Shown here piece by piece: positions 33,540 to 42,013 of a stretch of 64,000 nt of DNA (the first letter of the stretch is position 1; every line of letters begins with the position of its first letter). Origin of the DNA: an uncultured Pelagibacteraceae bacterium. Lineage in GTDB: Bacteria; Pseudomonadota; Alphaproteobacteria; Pelagibacterales; AG-422-B15. The stretch is taken from assembly GCA_902544065.1 (NCBI GenBank), contig CACCAS010000005.1, forward strand, positions 46,857 through 110,856. Direction: 5' to 3'. The notes beneath the pieces are model-generated. The model ran no database searches. It was not told the origin of the DNA and was given only the letters and a program-made list of their open reading frames with translations. Both the position numbers and the translations under genes were made by a program.

Positions 33540-33742
33540 TAACTATTAGTAGAAAAGTACAACGCGCTCATGATTATAACAATAGCGACAAACTGAAGTG
33601 TAATCCTTAATCTCATCAATTTATTCGCGTATTTTTTGTTGAAGTCTCCACCTTTAAACATAGCATATATCCCTGTACCCAATACAGCTAGTACTGCCAA
33701 CAAAGAAATGGGTATTAATAAATAGTATAAAAATCCTGGCAT
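33539..33742 (-). CDS. HIG1-domain twin-transmembrane protein
   Basis: A 67-residue protein with two hydrophobic segments (about 5-27 and 46-63) separated by the polar loop GGDFNKKYANKLMRLRITLQ. The loop matches the HIG1 domain (hypoxia-induced gene 1 family), which in mitochondria and some alphaproteobacteria associates with cytochrome oxidase. The gene commonly precedes cobalamin adenosyltransferase in alphaproteobacteria, as here. The functional link to its neighbours is unknown. Confidence 0.82.
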   Translation of the reverse strand: MPGFLYYLLIPISLLAVLAVLGTGIYAMFKGGDFNKKYANKLMRLRITLQFVAIVIIMSALYFSTNS

Positions 33743-33743
33743 C

Positions 33744-35399
33744 TTATGATGGATTGGTTGACACTAATCTTCGCGTGACAATGTCTGCCTGTATCTCTGC
33801 AGTGCCTTCAAAAATATTCAGTATTCTTGAGTCACATAGTATTCTACTGATAGGGTATTCAAGAGCAAATCCATTACCCCCATGTATTTGTAAGCCATTA
33901 TCAGCACATGCCCAGGCAACTCTTGCGGCAAGCATTTTAGCCATACCTGCTTCAAGATCACATCTGTGACCTTTATCTTTTTCCCTTGCAGCATAATAAG
34001 TCAACTGTCGTGCAGCCATTATTTCAGTTGCCATTGATACAATTTTAGAGGCATTTCTTGGCTTATCATACAGAGATTGTCCAGTAACATTCAATCTATC
34101 AATAGCGTATTGCATGGATGTTTCAAATGCCGATTGCGCAACACCCAAAGCTCTTGCTGCAGTTTGAATTCTTGCTGACTCAAAAGTTTCCATCATCTGT
34201 TTAAATCCATTGCCTTCTTCTTCACCTAATAGATTTTCTTTCTTTACTTTAAATCCATCAAATGCCATTTCATACTCTTTCATTCCTCTATAGCCCAAGA
34301 CCTCAATTTCCCCACCACTAATACCATCATCAGGAAACATATTATCATCATCACCCCTTTGTTTTTCTGCTAAAAACATCGACAAACCTTTGTAACCTTT
34401 TTCGTCAGGATTAGTCCTAGCAAGGAGCATCATCACATCACTGCGCGCGCCATGTGTTACCCAAGTTTTATTTCCAGTAATTGTGTAATGTTCACCATTT
34501 GCTACTGCTCTTGTCTTGAAAGATCCCATATCAGAACCTGAATGAGGTTCTGTGAGTACTGCACATGGCAAAGTTTCACCTGAAGCAATTTTAGGAAGAA
34601 ATTTTAATTTTTGATCTTCAGTTCCGCCTGTTATTAATAATTCAGCAGCAATATCACCTCGTGTTCCCAATGATCCAATGCCAATATAGCCTCGAGCGAG
34701 CTCTTCAGTCACAACACAGTCTACAAAACGGGACATTCCTAAACCACCATATTCCTCAGGGATCGTGAGACCAAAAACTCCCATCTCAGACATCTTCTCA
34801 ATGATTTGCATTGGTATTAAATCATCTTTTAAATGCCATTCGTGAGCATGTGGTGTGACATCATCCTCAACAAATTTTCTAAACTGATCTCTGATAATAG
34901 ATGTAGTCTCATCAAGATTACTGTTTCCAAAGTTTTTACTGCTAAATCCATCCTTTAATAATTGTGCAAGCTTCATTCTGTCATCAGTACTGTTACCATT
35001 GAGAATTAAGTCATTAAATTCCTCAGTGCCGTTCTCCTGAAATAAACCATTTTTAAGACCCAGGTCTTGTGGCCGCACATACTCAAGTTGTGACATTGGA
35101 ATACCTGATTTTATCTGCGCACAATATTCTGAGAATATGATCTGAAGCATAAGTTGCTCTGTCTCATTAAAAGCAGAGTCCTTATCTAAATTTTCTGCCC
35201 AGTTTACCATTTCCTTTAGAGTTGCTCTGTAAGCTGCAATCCACGAAAGTCCATGAGCTGCATGCTGCTCTTTATCAAGATTGTCTCTTGATAATTTGCC
35301 ATCAACTATAAGTTCACCTCTAACATGCTGTAAAGCAGCATCATAATACTTATCGACAGTAATAAGAGCTTTTTGGCATTTTAAAATTAATTGGTTCAT
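33744..35399 (-). CDS. mcd: Methylsuccinyl-CoA dehydrogenase (acyl-CoA dehydrogenase family)
   Basis: The start is the ATG at 35399 (MNQLILKCQKAL); the frame extends upstream but would overlap ccr by over 100 bases. The 551-residue product has a non-standard N-terminal domain of about 150 residues before a normal acyl-CoA dehydrogenase: LTEPHSGSDMGSF, GNKTWVTHGARSDVMMLLAR, and LQIHGGNGFALEYPISRIL with IFEGTAEIQADIVTRRL. That extra domain and the ccr/ecm context fit methylsuccinyl-CoA dehydrogenase of the ethylmalonyl-CoA pathway, producing mesaconyl-CoA and passing electrons to ETF. Confidence 0.9.
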   Translation of the reverse strand: MNQLILKCQKALITVDKYYDAALQHVRGELIVDGKLSRDNLDKEQHAAHGLSWIAAYRATLKEMVNWAENLDKDSAFNETEQLMLQIIFSEYCAQIKSGIPMSQLEYVRPQDLGLKNGLFQENGTEEFNDLILNGNSTDDRMKLAQLLKDGFSSKNFGNSNLDETTSIIRDQFRKFVEDDVTPHAHEWHLKDDLIPMQIIEKMSEMGVFGLTIPEEYGGLGMSRFVDCVVTEELARGYIGIGSLGTRGDIAAELLITGGTEDQKLKFLPKIASGETLPCAVLTEPHSGSDMGSFKTRAVANGEHYTITGNKTWVTHGARSDVMMLLARTNPDEKGYKGLSMFLAEKQRGDDDNMFPDDGISGGEIEVLGYRGMKEYEMAFDGFKVKKENLLGEEEGNGFKQMMETFESARIQTAARALGVAQSAFETSMQYAIDRLNVTGQSLYDKPRNASKIVSMATEIMAARQLTYYAAREKDKGHRCDLEAGMAKMLAARVAWACADNGLQIHGGNGFALEYPISRILCDSRILNIFEGTAEIQADIVTRRLVSTNPS

Positions 35400-35409
35400 A
35401 GTGTTATAA

Positions 35410-36645
35410 TTAGTTGAGAGACTTTTGACCTTCTTTTGCCGCACCGACAAGAACAGACATGTTGCCACCTTTATGTTCGTTGTTGAGCATTTTTTCATGT
35501 GCATCAGGAATGTTTTTCCATGCAAATAATTCAGACATACAAGGATCTAAAGTACCATCAATTACAAGCTCGTTTGCTGCATTAGCTTGCTTTGAATTTC
35601 CAAAGTGTGAGCCCTGAAGCCTTTTACTTTGCATCCATAAATATCTTGCATCTAAAGTTAAATTGTAGCCTGTTGTACCCGCACAAATAACAACCATTCC
35701 ACCAGGCTTTACAACAAAGCAAGATACAGGAACTGTTGTTTCACCTGGATGTTCAAAGACCATATCCACATTGTTTCCCTTTCCTGTGAATTCCCATAAT
35801 GCTTTACCAAATTTTCTAACTTCTTTCATATAGTTTCCATATGTTTCAGCATCATCAATATCCGGGTGTTCACCCCAACAGTTGAAGTCTTTTCTGTTTA
35901 GCACTCCCACAGCTCCAAGACTTTTTACATAATCTATTTTTGAGTTGTCTGAGATAATACCAATAGGCTTGGCTCCAACAATCTTTGCAAGTTGGACCGC
36001 CATACTTCCAAGACCACCTGACGCTCCCCATATTAAAACAAAATCGCCAGGTTTTAATTCATTGGGCGCATGACCAAAAAGCATTCTGTACGCTGTCGCA
36101 AGCGTTAACATGTAACAACCACTTTCTTCCCAAGAGAGATTTGGCGGTTTACGTAAGACTTGATGAGCTTGAACAGATGTAAATTGTGCAAAAGTTCCGT
36201 CAGCAGTTTCGTAACCAAACACCTTATTTGTTTTTGAAACCATTGGTTCACCACCATTAACTTCAGCGTCTTCGTGATCCCATTGCATTCCATGGATGAT
36301 TACTTCGTCACCAACTTTCCACTTTTTAACTCCAGAGCCAACCTTCCAAACTATTCCAGAACAATCTGAACCTGCAATGTGATAATCTTTTTTCGTCATA
36401 TCTAAAGTAGACACAGGTTTACCAAGACCAGCCCAAACTCCATTATAATTAACACCAGCAGCCATAACAAAAATTAAAACATCGTTGGAGCCAACTTCAG
36501 GTATATCAAATTCTTCTTCTTGAAATGACTTCATTGGATTGCCGTGACGGTCTCTTCTAATAACCCAAGCGTGCATTTTTTTTGGGATATATCCAAGAGG
36601 TGGGATTTCACCAATTGCATAAATATCTTTTTCTTCAGTCGTCAT
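35410..36645 (-). CDS. ccr: Crotonyl-CoA carboxylase/reductase
   Basis: A 411-residue zinc-less MDR reductase. The N-terminus IGEIPPLGYIPKKMHAWVIR with AAGVNYNGVWAGLGKPVS and HIAGSDCSGIVWKVG is diagnostic of Ccr, and VLIWGASGGLGSMAVQLAK is the NADPH site. It converts crotonyl-CoA, CO2 and NADPH to ethylmalonyl-CoA, the key carboxylation of the pathway. It is divergent from ecm across a 134-base promoter region and is followed 10 bases later by mcd. Confidence 0.96.
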   Translation of the reverse strand: MTTEEKDIYAIGEIPPLGYIPKKMHAWVIRRDRHGNPMKSFQEEEFDIPEVGSNDVLIFVMAAGVNYNGVWAGLGKPVSTLDMTKKDYHIAGSDCSGIVWKVGSGVKKWKVGDEVIIHGMQWDHEDAEVNGGEPMVSKTNKVFGYETADGTFAQFTSVQAHQVLRKPPNLSWEESGCYMLTLATAYRMLFGHAPNELKPGDFVLIWGASGGLGSMAVQLAKIVGAKPIGIISDNSKIDYVKSLGAVGVLNRKDFNCWGEHPDIDDAETYGNYMKEVRKFGKALWEFTGKGNNVDMVFEHPGETTVPVSCFVVKPGGMVVICAGTTGYNLTLDARYLWMQSKRLQGSHFGNSKQANAANELVIDGTLDPCMSELFAWKNIPDAHEKMLNNEHKGGNMSVLVGAAKEGQKSLN

Positions 36646-36779
36646 AAATTAGCTCCTGTAGTGTAGTTTATATAAATCTGTTGTTTCTTTTTTCTAGGTT
36701 TATAGCCATTTAAAATAGATTAGTATATACATTTTAGTGAAAACGATTTAATTATTCACAAAAAAAACGTTAAAAAACA

Positions 36780-38735
36780 ATGGATAAACCTTGGCTTATA
36801 CGAACTTATGCAGGACATTCGTCTGCCAAAAAGTCAAATGAACTATATCTTAAGAACCTTTCAAAGGGTCAAACCGGTATATCAGTGGCTTTTGATCTGC
36901 CAACTCAAACTGGCTACGATAGCGATCACATATTATCAAAAGGTGAAGTAGGCAAGGTAGGAGTTCCAATTTCTCACATTGGAGATATGAGGTCTTTGTT
37001 CAATCAAATTCCTTTAGATAAAATGAATACTTCAATGACCATCAATGCAACTGCAGCTTGGCTGCTCAGTTTGTATATCGCAGTAGCTGATGAACAAGGT
37101 ATCGACAGAAGCAGTCTTAGAGGTACAACTCAAAATGACGTCCTAAAAGAATATTTATCGAGAGGAACTTATATTTTACCTCCAGATCCTAGCTTAAGAA
37201 TTATTTCAGATGTCATTACTTTTACATTCAAAGAAATGCCTAATTGGAATCCAATAAATGTTTGCCCTTATCACTTAGTTGAAGTTGGAGCAACACCTGA
37301 ACAGGAACTTGCTTTTGGACTCTCAATTGCAGTGGCATATCTTGATAAAGTGCAGTCTTCAAAAACATTAACAGAGGAAGAATTTGAGAACGTTGTTGGT
37401 AGAATAAGTTTTTTTGTTAATTCTGGAATCAAGTTTATCACTGAAATGTGTAAGATGAGAGCGTTTGTTTCCTTATGGGATCGAATTACGAAAGAACGAT
37501 ATAAAGTGAAAGACGCAAAAAATAGAAGATTTAGATATGGCATGCAAGTAAATAGTCTTGGGTTAACAGAGCAACAACCAGAAAATAATGTATATAGAAT
37601 TTTGATTGAAATGCTCGGGGTTGTTTTGTCAAAAGATGCAAGAGCCAGGGCTGTGCAATTACCTGCATGGAACGAAGCAATGGGTTTACCAAGACCGTGG
37701 GATCAGCAGTGGTCCCTAAGGCTCCAGCAAATTGTTGCTTTTGAAACTGATTTACTTCATTTTGAAGATATATTTAATGGCTCAAAAGTTATAGATGAAA
37801 AAGTCAAAGCACTTGAAGAAGCAGCGTATGAGGAATTTAATCATATATTATCTATAGGAGGTGCCGTTAAGGCAGTTGAAAGTGGTTATTTGAAACAAGA
37901 ACTTGTTAACTCACAAAAAGAACGATTAAGAAAAATAAACAGCAAAGAACAAATTGTTGTTGGTGTGAATGACTTTGTAGAAACTGAGGAGTCACCTCTA
38001 ACTTCTTCTGATGGAGGAATAGAGACAATAGATCCCAAAATTGAAAGTGAACAAGTGAATGCTATTCAACAATGGAGAAAAAATAGAGACCAGGGGGTTG
38101 TAGATAAAGCATTAAAAGATTTGATTGATGCAGCAAATAATGGAAGCAATTTGATGGAACCATCTATCTCAGCTGCAAAAGCTGGAGTTACAACAGGTGA
38201 ATGGTCAGCTGTATTAAGAGATGTTTTTGGAGAATTTAAAGCACCAACAGGCATAAACAATATTCAGCCAACTAACAATGACGACTATAGTGCAATTAGA
38301 AAAAGAGTTGAAAATATATCAGATAAAATAGGCAGACGCATTAAGTTCCTTGTAGGCAAGCCAGGTCTCGATGGTCACTCAAGTGGCGCTGAACAAATAG
38401 CTGTTAGTGCTAGTGATTGTGGTATGGATGTTTTATACGAGGGAATCAGGTTGACACCTGAACAAATAGTTAAGTCATCAGTTGAAGAAGATGTTCATAT
38501 TATCGGTCTATCTATTCTTTCTGGGTCACATGTACAACTTGTTGGAGAAATTATGAATGAAATGAAAAAAAACAAAATAGACGATATACCAGTAATCGTT
38601 GGAGGTATCATTCCGACTGAAGATGAAAAACTATTAATCAACAATGGAGTAGAGGCAGTATACACGCCAAAAAACTATCAGCTCAAAGATATTATGAGTG
38701 ATATTGTTGGAATTGTTGAGAAAAGAGTTTCCTAG
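36780..38735 (+). CDS. ecm: Ethylmalonyl-CoA mutase (B12-dependent)
   Basis: A 651-residue mutase. The catalytic domain begins DKPWLIRTYAGHSSAKKSNE with KGQTGISVAFDLPTQTGYDS; the N-terminus is shorter than in methylmalonyl-CoA mutase large chains and typical of Ecm. The C-terminal B12 domain has KPGLDGHSSGAEQIAV (the DxHxxG histidine ligand), GLSILSGSH and IVGGIIP. It rearranges ethylmalonyl-CoA to methylsuccinyl-CoA. The assignment is reinforced by adjacent ccr and mcd. Confidence 0.95.
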   Translation: MDKPWLIRTYAGHSSAKKSNELYLKNLSKGQTGISVAFDLPTQTGYDSDHILSKGEVGKVGVPISHIGDMRSLFNQIPLDKMNTSMTINATAAWLLSLYIAVADEQGIDRSSLRGTTQNDVLKEYLSRGTYILPPDPSLRIISDVITFTFKEMPNWNPINVCPYHLVEVGATPEQELAFGLSIAVAYLDKVQSSKTLTEEEFENVVGRISFFVNSGIKFITEMCKMRAFVSLWDRITKERYKVKDAKNRRFRYGMQVNSLGLTEQQPENNVYRILIEMLGVVLSKDARARAVQLPAWNEAMGLPRPWDQQWSLRLQQIVAFETDLLHFEDIFNGSKVIDEKVKALEEAAYEEFNHILSIGGAVKAVESGYLKQELVNSQKERLRKINSKEQIVVGVNDFVETEESPLTSSDGGIETIDPKIESEQVNAIQQWRKNRDQGVVDKALKDLIDAANNGSNLMEPSISAAKAGVTTGEWSAVLRDVFGEFKAPTGINNIQPTNNDDYSAIRKRVENISDKIGRRIKFLVGKPGLDGHSSGAEQIAVSASDCGMDVLYEGIRLTPEQIVKSSVEEDVHIIGLSILSGSHVQLVGEIMNEMKKNKIDDIPVIVGGIIPTEDEKLLINNGVEAVYTPKNYQLKDIMSDIVGIVEKRVS

Positions 38736-39388
38736 TGTCAATTCTTAATGGCCCTGTTATTGAAGCTGTTAACTCACAGAACCCAAAAAAAATTGTAATT
38801 TTTTGTCATGGATATGGTGCAGATGGAAATGATTTAATTAGCTTAGCCAATTATTTTCAGCCAACGCTTCCAGATGCGGTTTTCTTATCTCCTAATGCAC
38901 CAGAGAAATGCGGCATGAATCCTATAGGTTATCAGTGGTTTGATTTTCAATCGGGAGATCCTGCTACAATCTGGAAAGGTGTTTTAACCGCTGCCAATAC
39001 TCTTAATAATTTTATTGATGAGCAACTTGAGCATTACAATCTAACTGATCAAGATTTAGCCCTTGTTGGTTTTAGTCAGGGAACTATGATGAGCCTTCAT
39101 GTTGGTCTAAGGAGACCAAAGCCAATAAGGGCAATTGTAGGATTTTCAGGTAGATTAATTGCACCAGAATTGTTGGATAAAGAGTTAATGTCTAAGCCTC
39201 CCATTTATCTCATACATGGCGACGCCGACCCAATGGTGCCTTACCAAGATACAATTGAAGCTGAAAAAAAATTAAAGAATATTGGTTTAGATGTAAAAGC
39301 CCACATTTCGCCAAATACTCCACATTCAATTGCCCAAGACGGACTTTCAATTGCTATAGACTTCATAACCGAAAAATTTTCAAATTAA
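38735..39388 (+). CDS. Phospholipase/carboxylesterase family alpha/beta hydrolase
   Basis: A 217-residue esterase starting with GTG that overlaps the ecm TAG. IVIFCHGYGADGNDLISL is the oxyanion-hole region, LVGFSQGTMMSLHVG the nucleophile elbow, HGDADPMVPY the acid and NTPHSIAQDGL the histidine. The family hydrolyses short esters and lysophospholipids; the natural substrate is unknown. Coupling to ecm is likely only at the level of transcription, though a thioesterase role in acyl-CoA balance is possible. Confidence 0.86.
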   Translation: MSILNGPVIEAVNSQNPKKIVIFCHGYGADGNDLISLANYFQPTLPDAVFLSPNAPEKCGMNPIGYQWFDFQSGDPATIWKGVLTAANTLNNFIDEQLEHYNLTDQDLALVGFSQGTMMSLHVGLRRPKPIRAIVGFSGRLIAPELLDKELMSKPPIYLIHGDADPMVPYQDTIEAEKKLKNIGLDVKAHISPNTPHSIAQDGLSIAIDFITEKFSN

Positions 39389-39443
39389 TTTCACACAAAA
39401 TTTTTTTTTGAATTTTAAGTACATATGCATATATTATATTTGT

Positions 39444-40001
39444 ATGTCTGTTCGCGTGCCATTAGAAAAATGTCCTGCTCTAGTTTTGAATTCTGACTTT
39501 CGTCCATTAAGTCATTACCCTCTCTCCCTGTGGTGTTGGCAAGATAGTGTAAAAGCAGTAATTTTAGGAAGAGTAAATATTGTTTCTAATTATACTCGTG
39601 AAATTAGCAGTCCAAGTTTCCAGATGTATTTGCCAAGCGTCATAAGTTTAAAAACTTATATTAAGCCAACTCGAAATCCTATTTTTTCAAGATTCAATGT
39701 CTTTTTAAGAGATAAGTTTAGTTGCCAATACTGTGGTTCGAAAAAAGATTTAACATTCGACCATTTACTACCGAGAGCGCACGGGGGAGAAACAACATGG
39801 GAAAATATTGTAACTGCATGCTCAATGTGTAATGTAAAAAAAGGAGGCAAACTTCTCAAACATTCTGGCATGAAGCCGAAAAATTATCCAAAGATTCCAA
39901 CAATGGCCGATTTAGACAAATGTGGAAGATCATTCCCACCAAATTTTCTCCATGAGAGTTGGATGGATTTTCTATACTGGGATATACAACTAGAAAAATA
40001 A
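39444..40001 (+). CDS. HNH endonuclease-domain protein
   Basis: Start at the ATG 39444 (MSVRVPLEKCPALVLNSDFR); the upstream in-frame extension is AT-rich and not conserved-looking. 185 residues. The C-terminal half has an HNH fold: FSCQYCGSKKDLTFDHLLPRA, then GGETTWENIVTACSMCN and KKGG, with two CxxC zinc knuckles. This protein type is widespread in alphaproteobacteria as a single-copy chromosomal gene, not a mobile nuclease. Its function is not settled. Confidence 0.87.
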   Translation: MSVRVPLEKCPALVLNSDFRPLSHYPLSLWCWQDSVKAVILGRVNIVSNYTREISSPSFQMYLPSVISLKTYIKPTRNPIFSRFNVFLRDKFSCQYCGSKKDLTFDHLLPRAHGGETTWENIVTACSMCNVKKGGKLLKHSGMKPKNYPKIPTMADLDKCGRSFPPNFLHESWMDFLYWDIQLEK

Positions 40002-40529
40002 CTAGTATCTCTCTGCCATAAAGATTGCAAGCTTGGTAGTCTCGTTAATTGTTTTTCTCAAAATGCTATAACCAAAAGTTTGTTGAGATCCCTCGTTAAT
40101 GGCTGTATTTTTATGGTCTACTTCGTCCTCTTGGAATTTAATTATTTTTTCTCTTACATCATCGTGAATACCGTCTAGTTCATCTATTTGTTTTTGATAA
40201 TGGGCCTCAATAACTTCTTCTACCGCCTCTGTACAAACATATGCAGCTTTTCGACCCAAGAGGGCAGTACCAATGCCCATTGCAAAAGCACCAACTCCAA
40301 ATAAGTTTGATAATTTGGTAGGTTTTATGGATTCTTTTTTTGCAAGTTCATTAAAGTAGTCGAGATGCTCTTTTTCTTCATTTGCCATTCGTGAAATTTG
40401 ATCGAAGTCTTTTTTATTTTTTAAAGTCTTGAATACTAATTTTTGGCCTTCATAAATTTGTTGGGCACCTACTTCACCAGCTTGATCAACTCTAACAATT
40501 TTCTCTAAAATTTTTCTTTTTGCATTCAT
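40002..40529 (-). CDS. coq7: Demethoxyubiquinone hydroxylase Coq7
   Basis: A 175-residue di-iron oxygenase of ubiquinone synthesis. IVRVDQAGEVGAQQIYEGQ at the N-terminus, NEEKEHLDYF (ExxH), CTEAVEEVIEAHYQKQ and FQEDEVDHKNTAI (ExxxH) give the two EXXH metal-ligand repeats. Alphaproteobacteria use this mitochondrial-type hydroxylase. It overlaps the dsbB stop by four bases. Confidence 0.95.
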   Translation of the reverse strand: MNAKRKILEKIVRVDQAGEVGAQQIYEGQKLVFKTLKNKKDFDQISRMANEEKEHLDYFNELAKKESIKPTKLSNLFGVGAFAMGIGTALLGRKAAYVCTEAVEEVIEAHYQKQIDELDGIHDDVREKIIKFQEDEVDHKNTAINEGSQQTFGYSILRKTINETTKLAIFMAERY

Positions 40530-40999
40530 CGCTTTTTTACCAAAAAATATATATTTATAAATAAGAGAAAAGTCATCAAAATCAAGTTAGATTCCGCAAT
40601 TGATATAAAGTTAAATAAATAAGTTGCTTGATCACATCTTACTAGACCAGCTTGATTAAGTTCCTCAAGCAATGCCAATTTATCTGACGTATTTACCAGC
40701 GCACCTGAGCATTCGGTACTTAGTTTAAGAATGCCTCTTTCAACGCCAACGTGCCTTAGAGTATAAATGAAACCAAATAAAATTGTTAAGATTGATAAAT
40801 AATCTATTATTTTCTTTAATCCTTTTTTCTCTATTTTCACTAAATACATTGCGATAATGCTTAATAATATAAGGGCGTAGTAAGGGTATCTTTCGACTAA
40901 GCACATATCACATGGAATTAATTTGAAAATATATTCGAGAATAAAAACTATAATCAATGTAATTAATGAGACATATAGATTTAAATTTATAGAGTTCAT
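40526..40999 (-). CDS. dsbB: DsbB-family disulfide bond formation protein
   Basis: A 157-residue protein with four predicted membrane segments. The first periplasmic cysteine pair is PCDMCLVERYPY and the second loop has STECSGALVN and GLVRCDQATY. This matches DsbB, which reoxidises DsbA and passes electrons to quinones. The first-loop pair is CxxC as in canonical DsbB. It lies between coq7 and a DedA-like gene. Confidence 0.88.
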   Translation of the reverse strand: MNSINLNLYVSLITLIIVFILEYIFKLIPCDMCLVERYPYYALILLSIIAMYLVKIEKKGLKKIIDYLSILTILFGFIYTLRHVGVERGILKLSTECSGALVNTSDKLALLEELNQAGLVRCDQATYLFNFISIAESNLILMTFLLFINIYFLVKKR

Positions 41000-41006
41000 T
41001 ATTTAG

Positions 41007-41606
41007 TCAAGTGCTTATATAAAAAAGAATTAATAGTATTATTATTATAAAAAAAATTGAATAAAGAGTTAATCTTTTTTCAAATTCACGCATTACCTGC
41101 TCACCATATGTCTTAATTAAAAAACCGATCAAAAAAAACCTTATTGATCTTGATAAAATACAAGCAAGAATAAATATCAAAAAATTTATGTTTAGGAAGC
41201 CGCTTGATAAAGTTACGACTTTAAAGGGTAAAGGAGTAAAGCCCCCAATAAAGACATATAAAAAACCATATTGTTCAATATCGCTTACAAAATCATAGAA
41301 AGCGTTATTTATATGTAACGTTTCAAGTATAAGTATGCCAATGCTTTCAAATAGAAACAGTCCAATGAAATATGCAATAACAGCGCCCGCTAAAGAGCCA
41401 GCAAGGCAAACGAATGCAATCATATAGATCTTAGCTTTATTGACTGCCATCATCGGAATCATAATAATTTCCTGAGGTAATGGAAATATGATTGCTTCTA
41501 TTAAGCAAATTACAAATAGAAAAGGATACGCAAGCGGACTATTAGAGAACTGTAAAGTTTTAGAGACGAAATATAGCTTAAACTTTTGATAAATAGTGTT
41601 TAACAT
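41007..41606 (-). CDS. DedA/YqaA-family membrane protein
   Basis: A 199-residue polytopic protein. FLVICLIEAIIFPLPQEIIMIP, AGSLAGAVIAYFIGLFLFES and FIGGFTPLPFKVVTLSSGFLN carry the conserved E-P-P-E and G-FTP-P motifs of the YqaA branch of DedA proteins. Family members are linked to undecaprenyl phosphate or phospholipid recycling. It is the last core gene before the integrated element. Confidence 0.88.
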   Translation of the reverse strand: MLNTIYQKFKLYFVSKTLQFSNSPLAYPFLFVICLIEAIIFPLPQEIIMIPMMAVNKAKIYMIAFVCLAGSLAGAVIAYFIGLFLFESIGILILETLHINNAFYDFVSDIEQYGFLYVFIGGFTPLPFKVVTLSSGFLNINFLIFILACILSRSIRFFLIGFLIKTYGEQVMREFEKRLTLYSIFFIIIILLILFYIST

Positions 41607-41662
41607 AACTTATGGTAATATACATATATTAACATACATAATAACTTTAAGCTCTTATTCAT

Positions 41663-41668
41663 TATAAT
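41663..41668 (+). promoter_or_regulatory. Probable -10 box of the original tRNA-Leu promoter
   Basis: TATAAT lies 27 bases before the first tRNA base of the left repeat copy. No clear -35 is visible 16-18 bases upstream. This would be the ancestral promoter of tRNA-Leu(CAA); after integration it drives only the truncated 5' half and the left end of the element. Confidence 0.5.
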
Positions 41669-41695
41669 AATGGTCTAAAGAATAATTTATAGAAT

Positions 41696-41735
41696 GGGGA
41701 TATGGCGGAATTGGTAGACGCGCCAGACTCAAAAT
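41696..41735 (+). repeat. Left attachment repeat: orphan 5' half of tRNA-Leu(CAA)
   Basis: Forty bases identical to 48478-48517. They run exactly from tRNA nucleotide 1 to the end of the anticodon loop, after which the sequence diverges from the tRNA. This is the chromosomal 5' half left behind after recombination, so it cannot fold into a tRNA. The strand exchange presumably took place in the anticodon loop region, as is usual for tyrosine integrases using tRNA genes. Confidence 0.93.
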
Positions 41736-41785
41736 TGAATGTGTTTCTAAGAACCAAGTAAATACTTAATTTCTTCGACTAAAAC

Positions 41786-41807
41786 ACTTTCGCATAACTT
41801 TCGCATA
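41786..41807 (+). repeat. Left integrase arm-type sites (two tandem 11-mers)
   Basis: ACTTTCGCATA occurs twice with no spacer (41786-41796 and 41797-41807), about 50 bp inside the left repeat. Two further copies lie at the other end of the element (48385-48395, 48405-48415) in the same orientation. Short repeats shared only by the two ends of an integrating element are what arm-type integrase sites look like. Protein binding is inference. Confidence 0.7.
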
Positions 41808-41948
41808 TCTCTTCATTCTCGGCATATTGCCCTAATCTGATACAACGACACTAGATCGTCATATTGCATACTCATATGTGCGTTTTAATTTGATTTACAA
41901 ATAGAACAAAGACACATATTTCCCCCACATCACTATTATTTTTGAATT

Positions 41949-41970
41949 AGTACTTTTGAGTACTTTTTTT
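41949..41970 (+). terminator. Possible terminator at the left end of the element
   Basis: AGTAC-TTTTGA-GTACT followed by a run of T residues. The stem is only five pairs, but the position would stop transcripts coming from the tRNA promoter at the left junction. Weak call. Confidence 0.4.
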
Positions 41971-41981
41971 GTACCTATAAC

Positions 41982-42013
41982 ATTACCCACAGCTCTAGTG
42001 GCCTAAAGGTAAT
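41982..42013 (-). repeat. Element repeat copy A: lone 32-bp inverted-repeat unit, reverse orientation
   Basis: On the minus strand this is ATTACC, then TTTAGGCCACTAGAGCTG, then TGGGTAAT. It differs from copies B and D at two positions. Unlike B, C and D, it is not preceded by the 14-bp palindrome. It is the only copy in the opposite orientation, so recombination with B, C or D would invert rather than delete the segment between them. Confidence 0.85.

Noticed and set aside
39444..40001. HNH gene as a homing or mobile nuclease
   Set aside because: It is tightly packed between core genes, with neither terminal repeats nor an interrupted target; this HNH type is common as a chromosomal gene in alphaproteobacteria.
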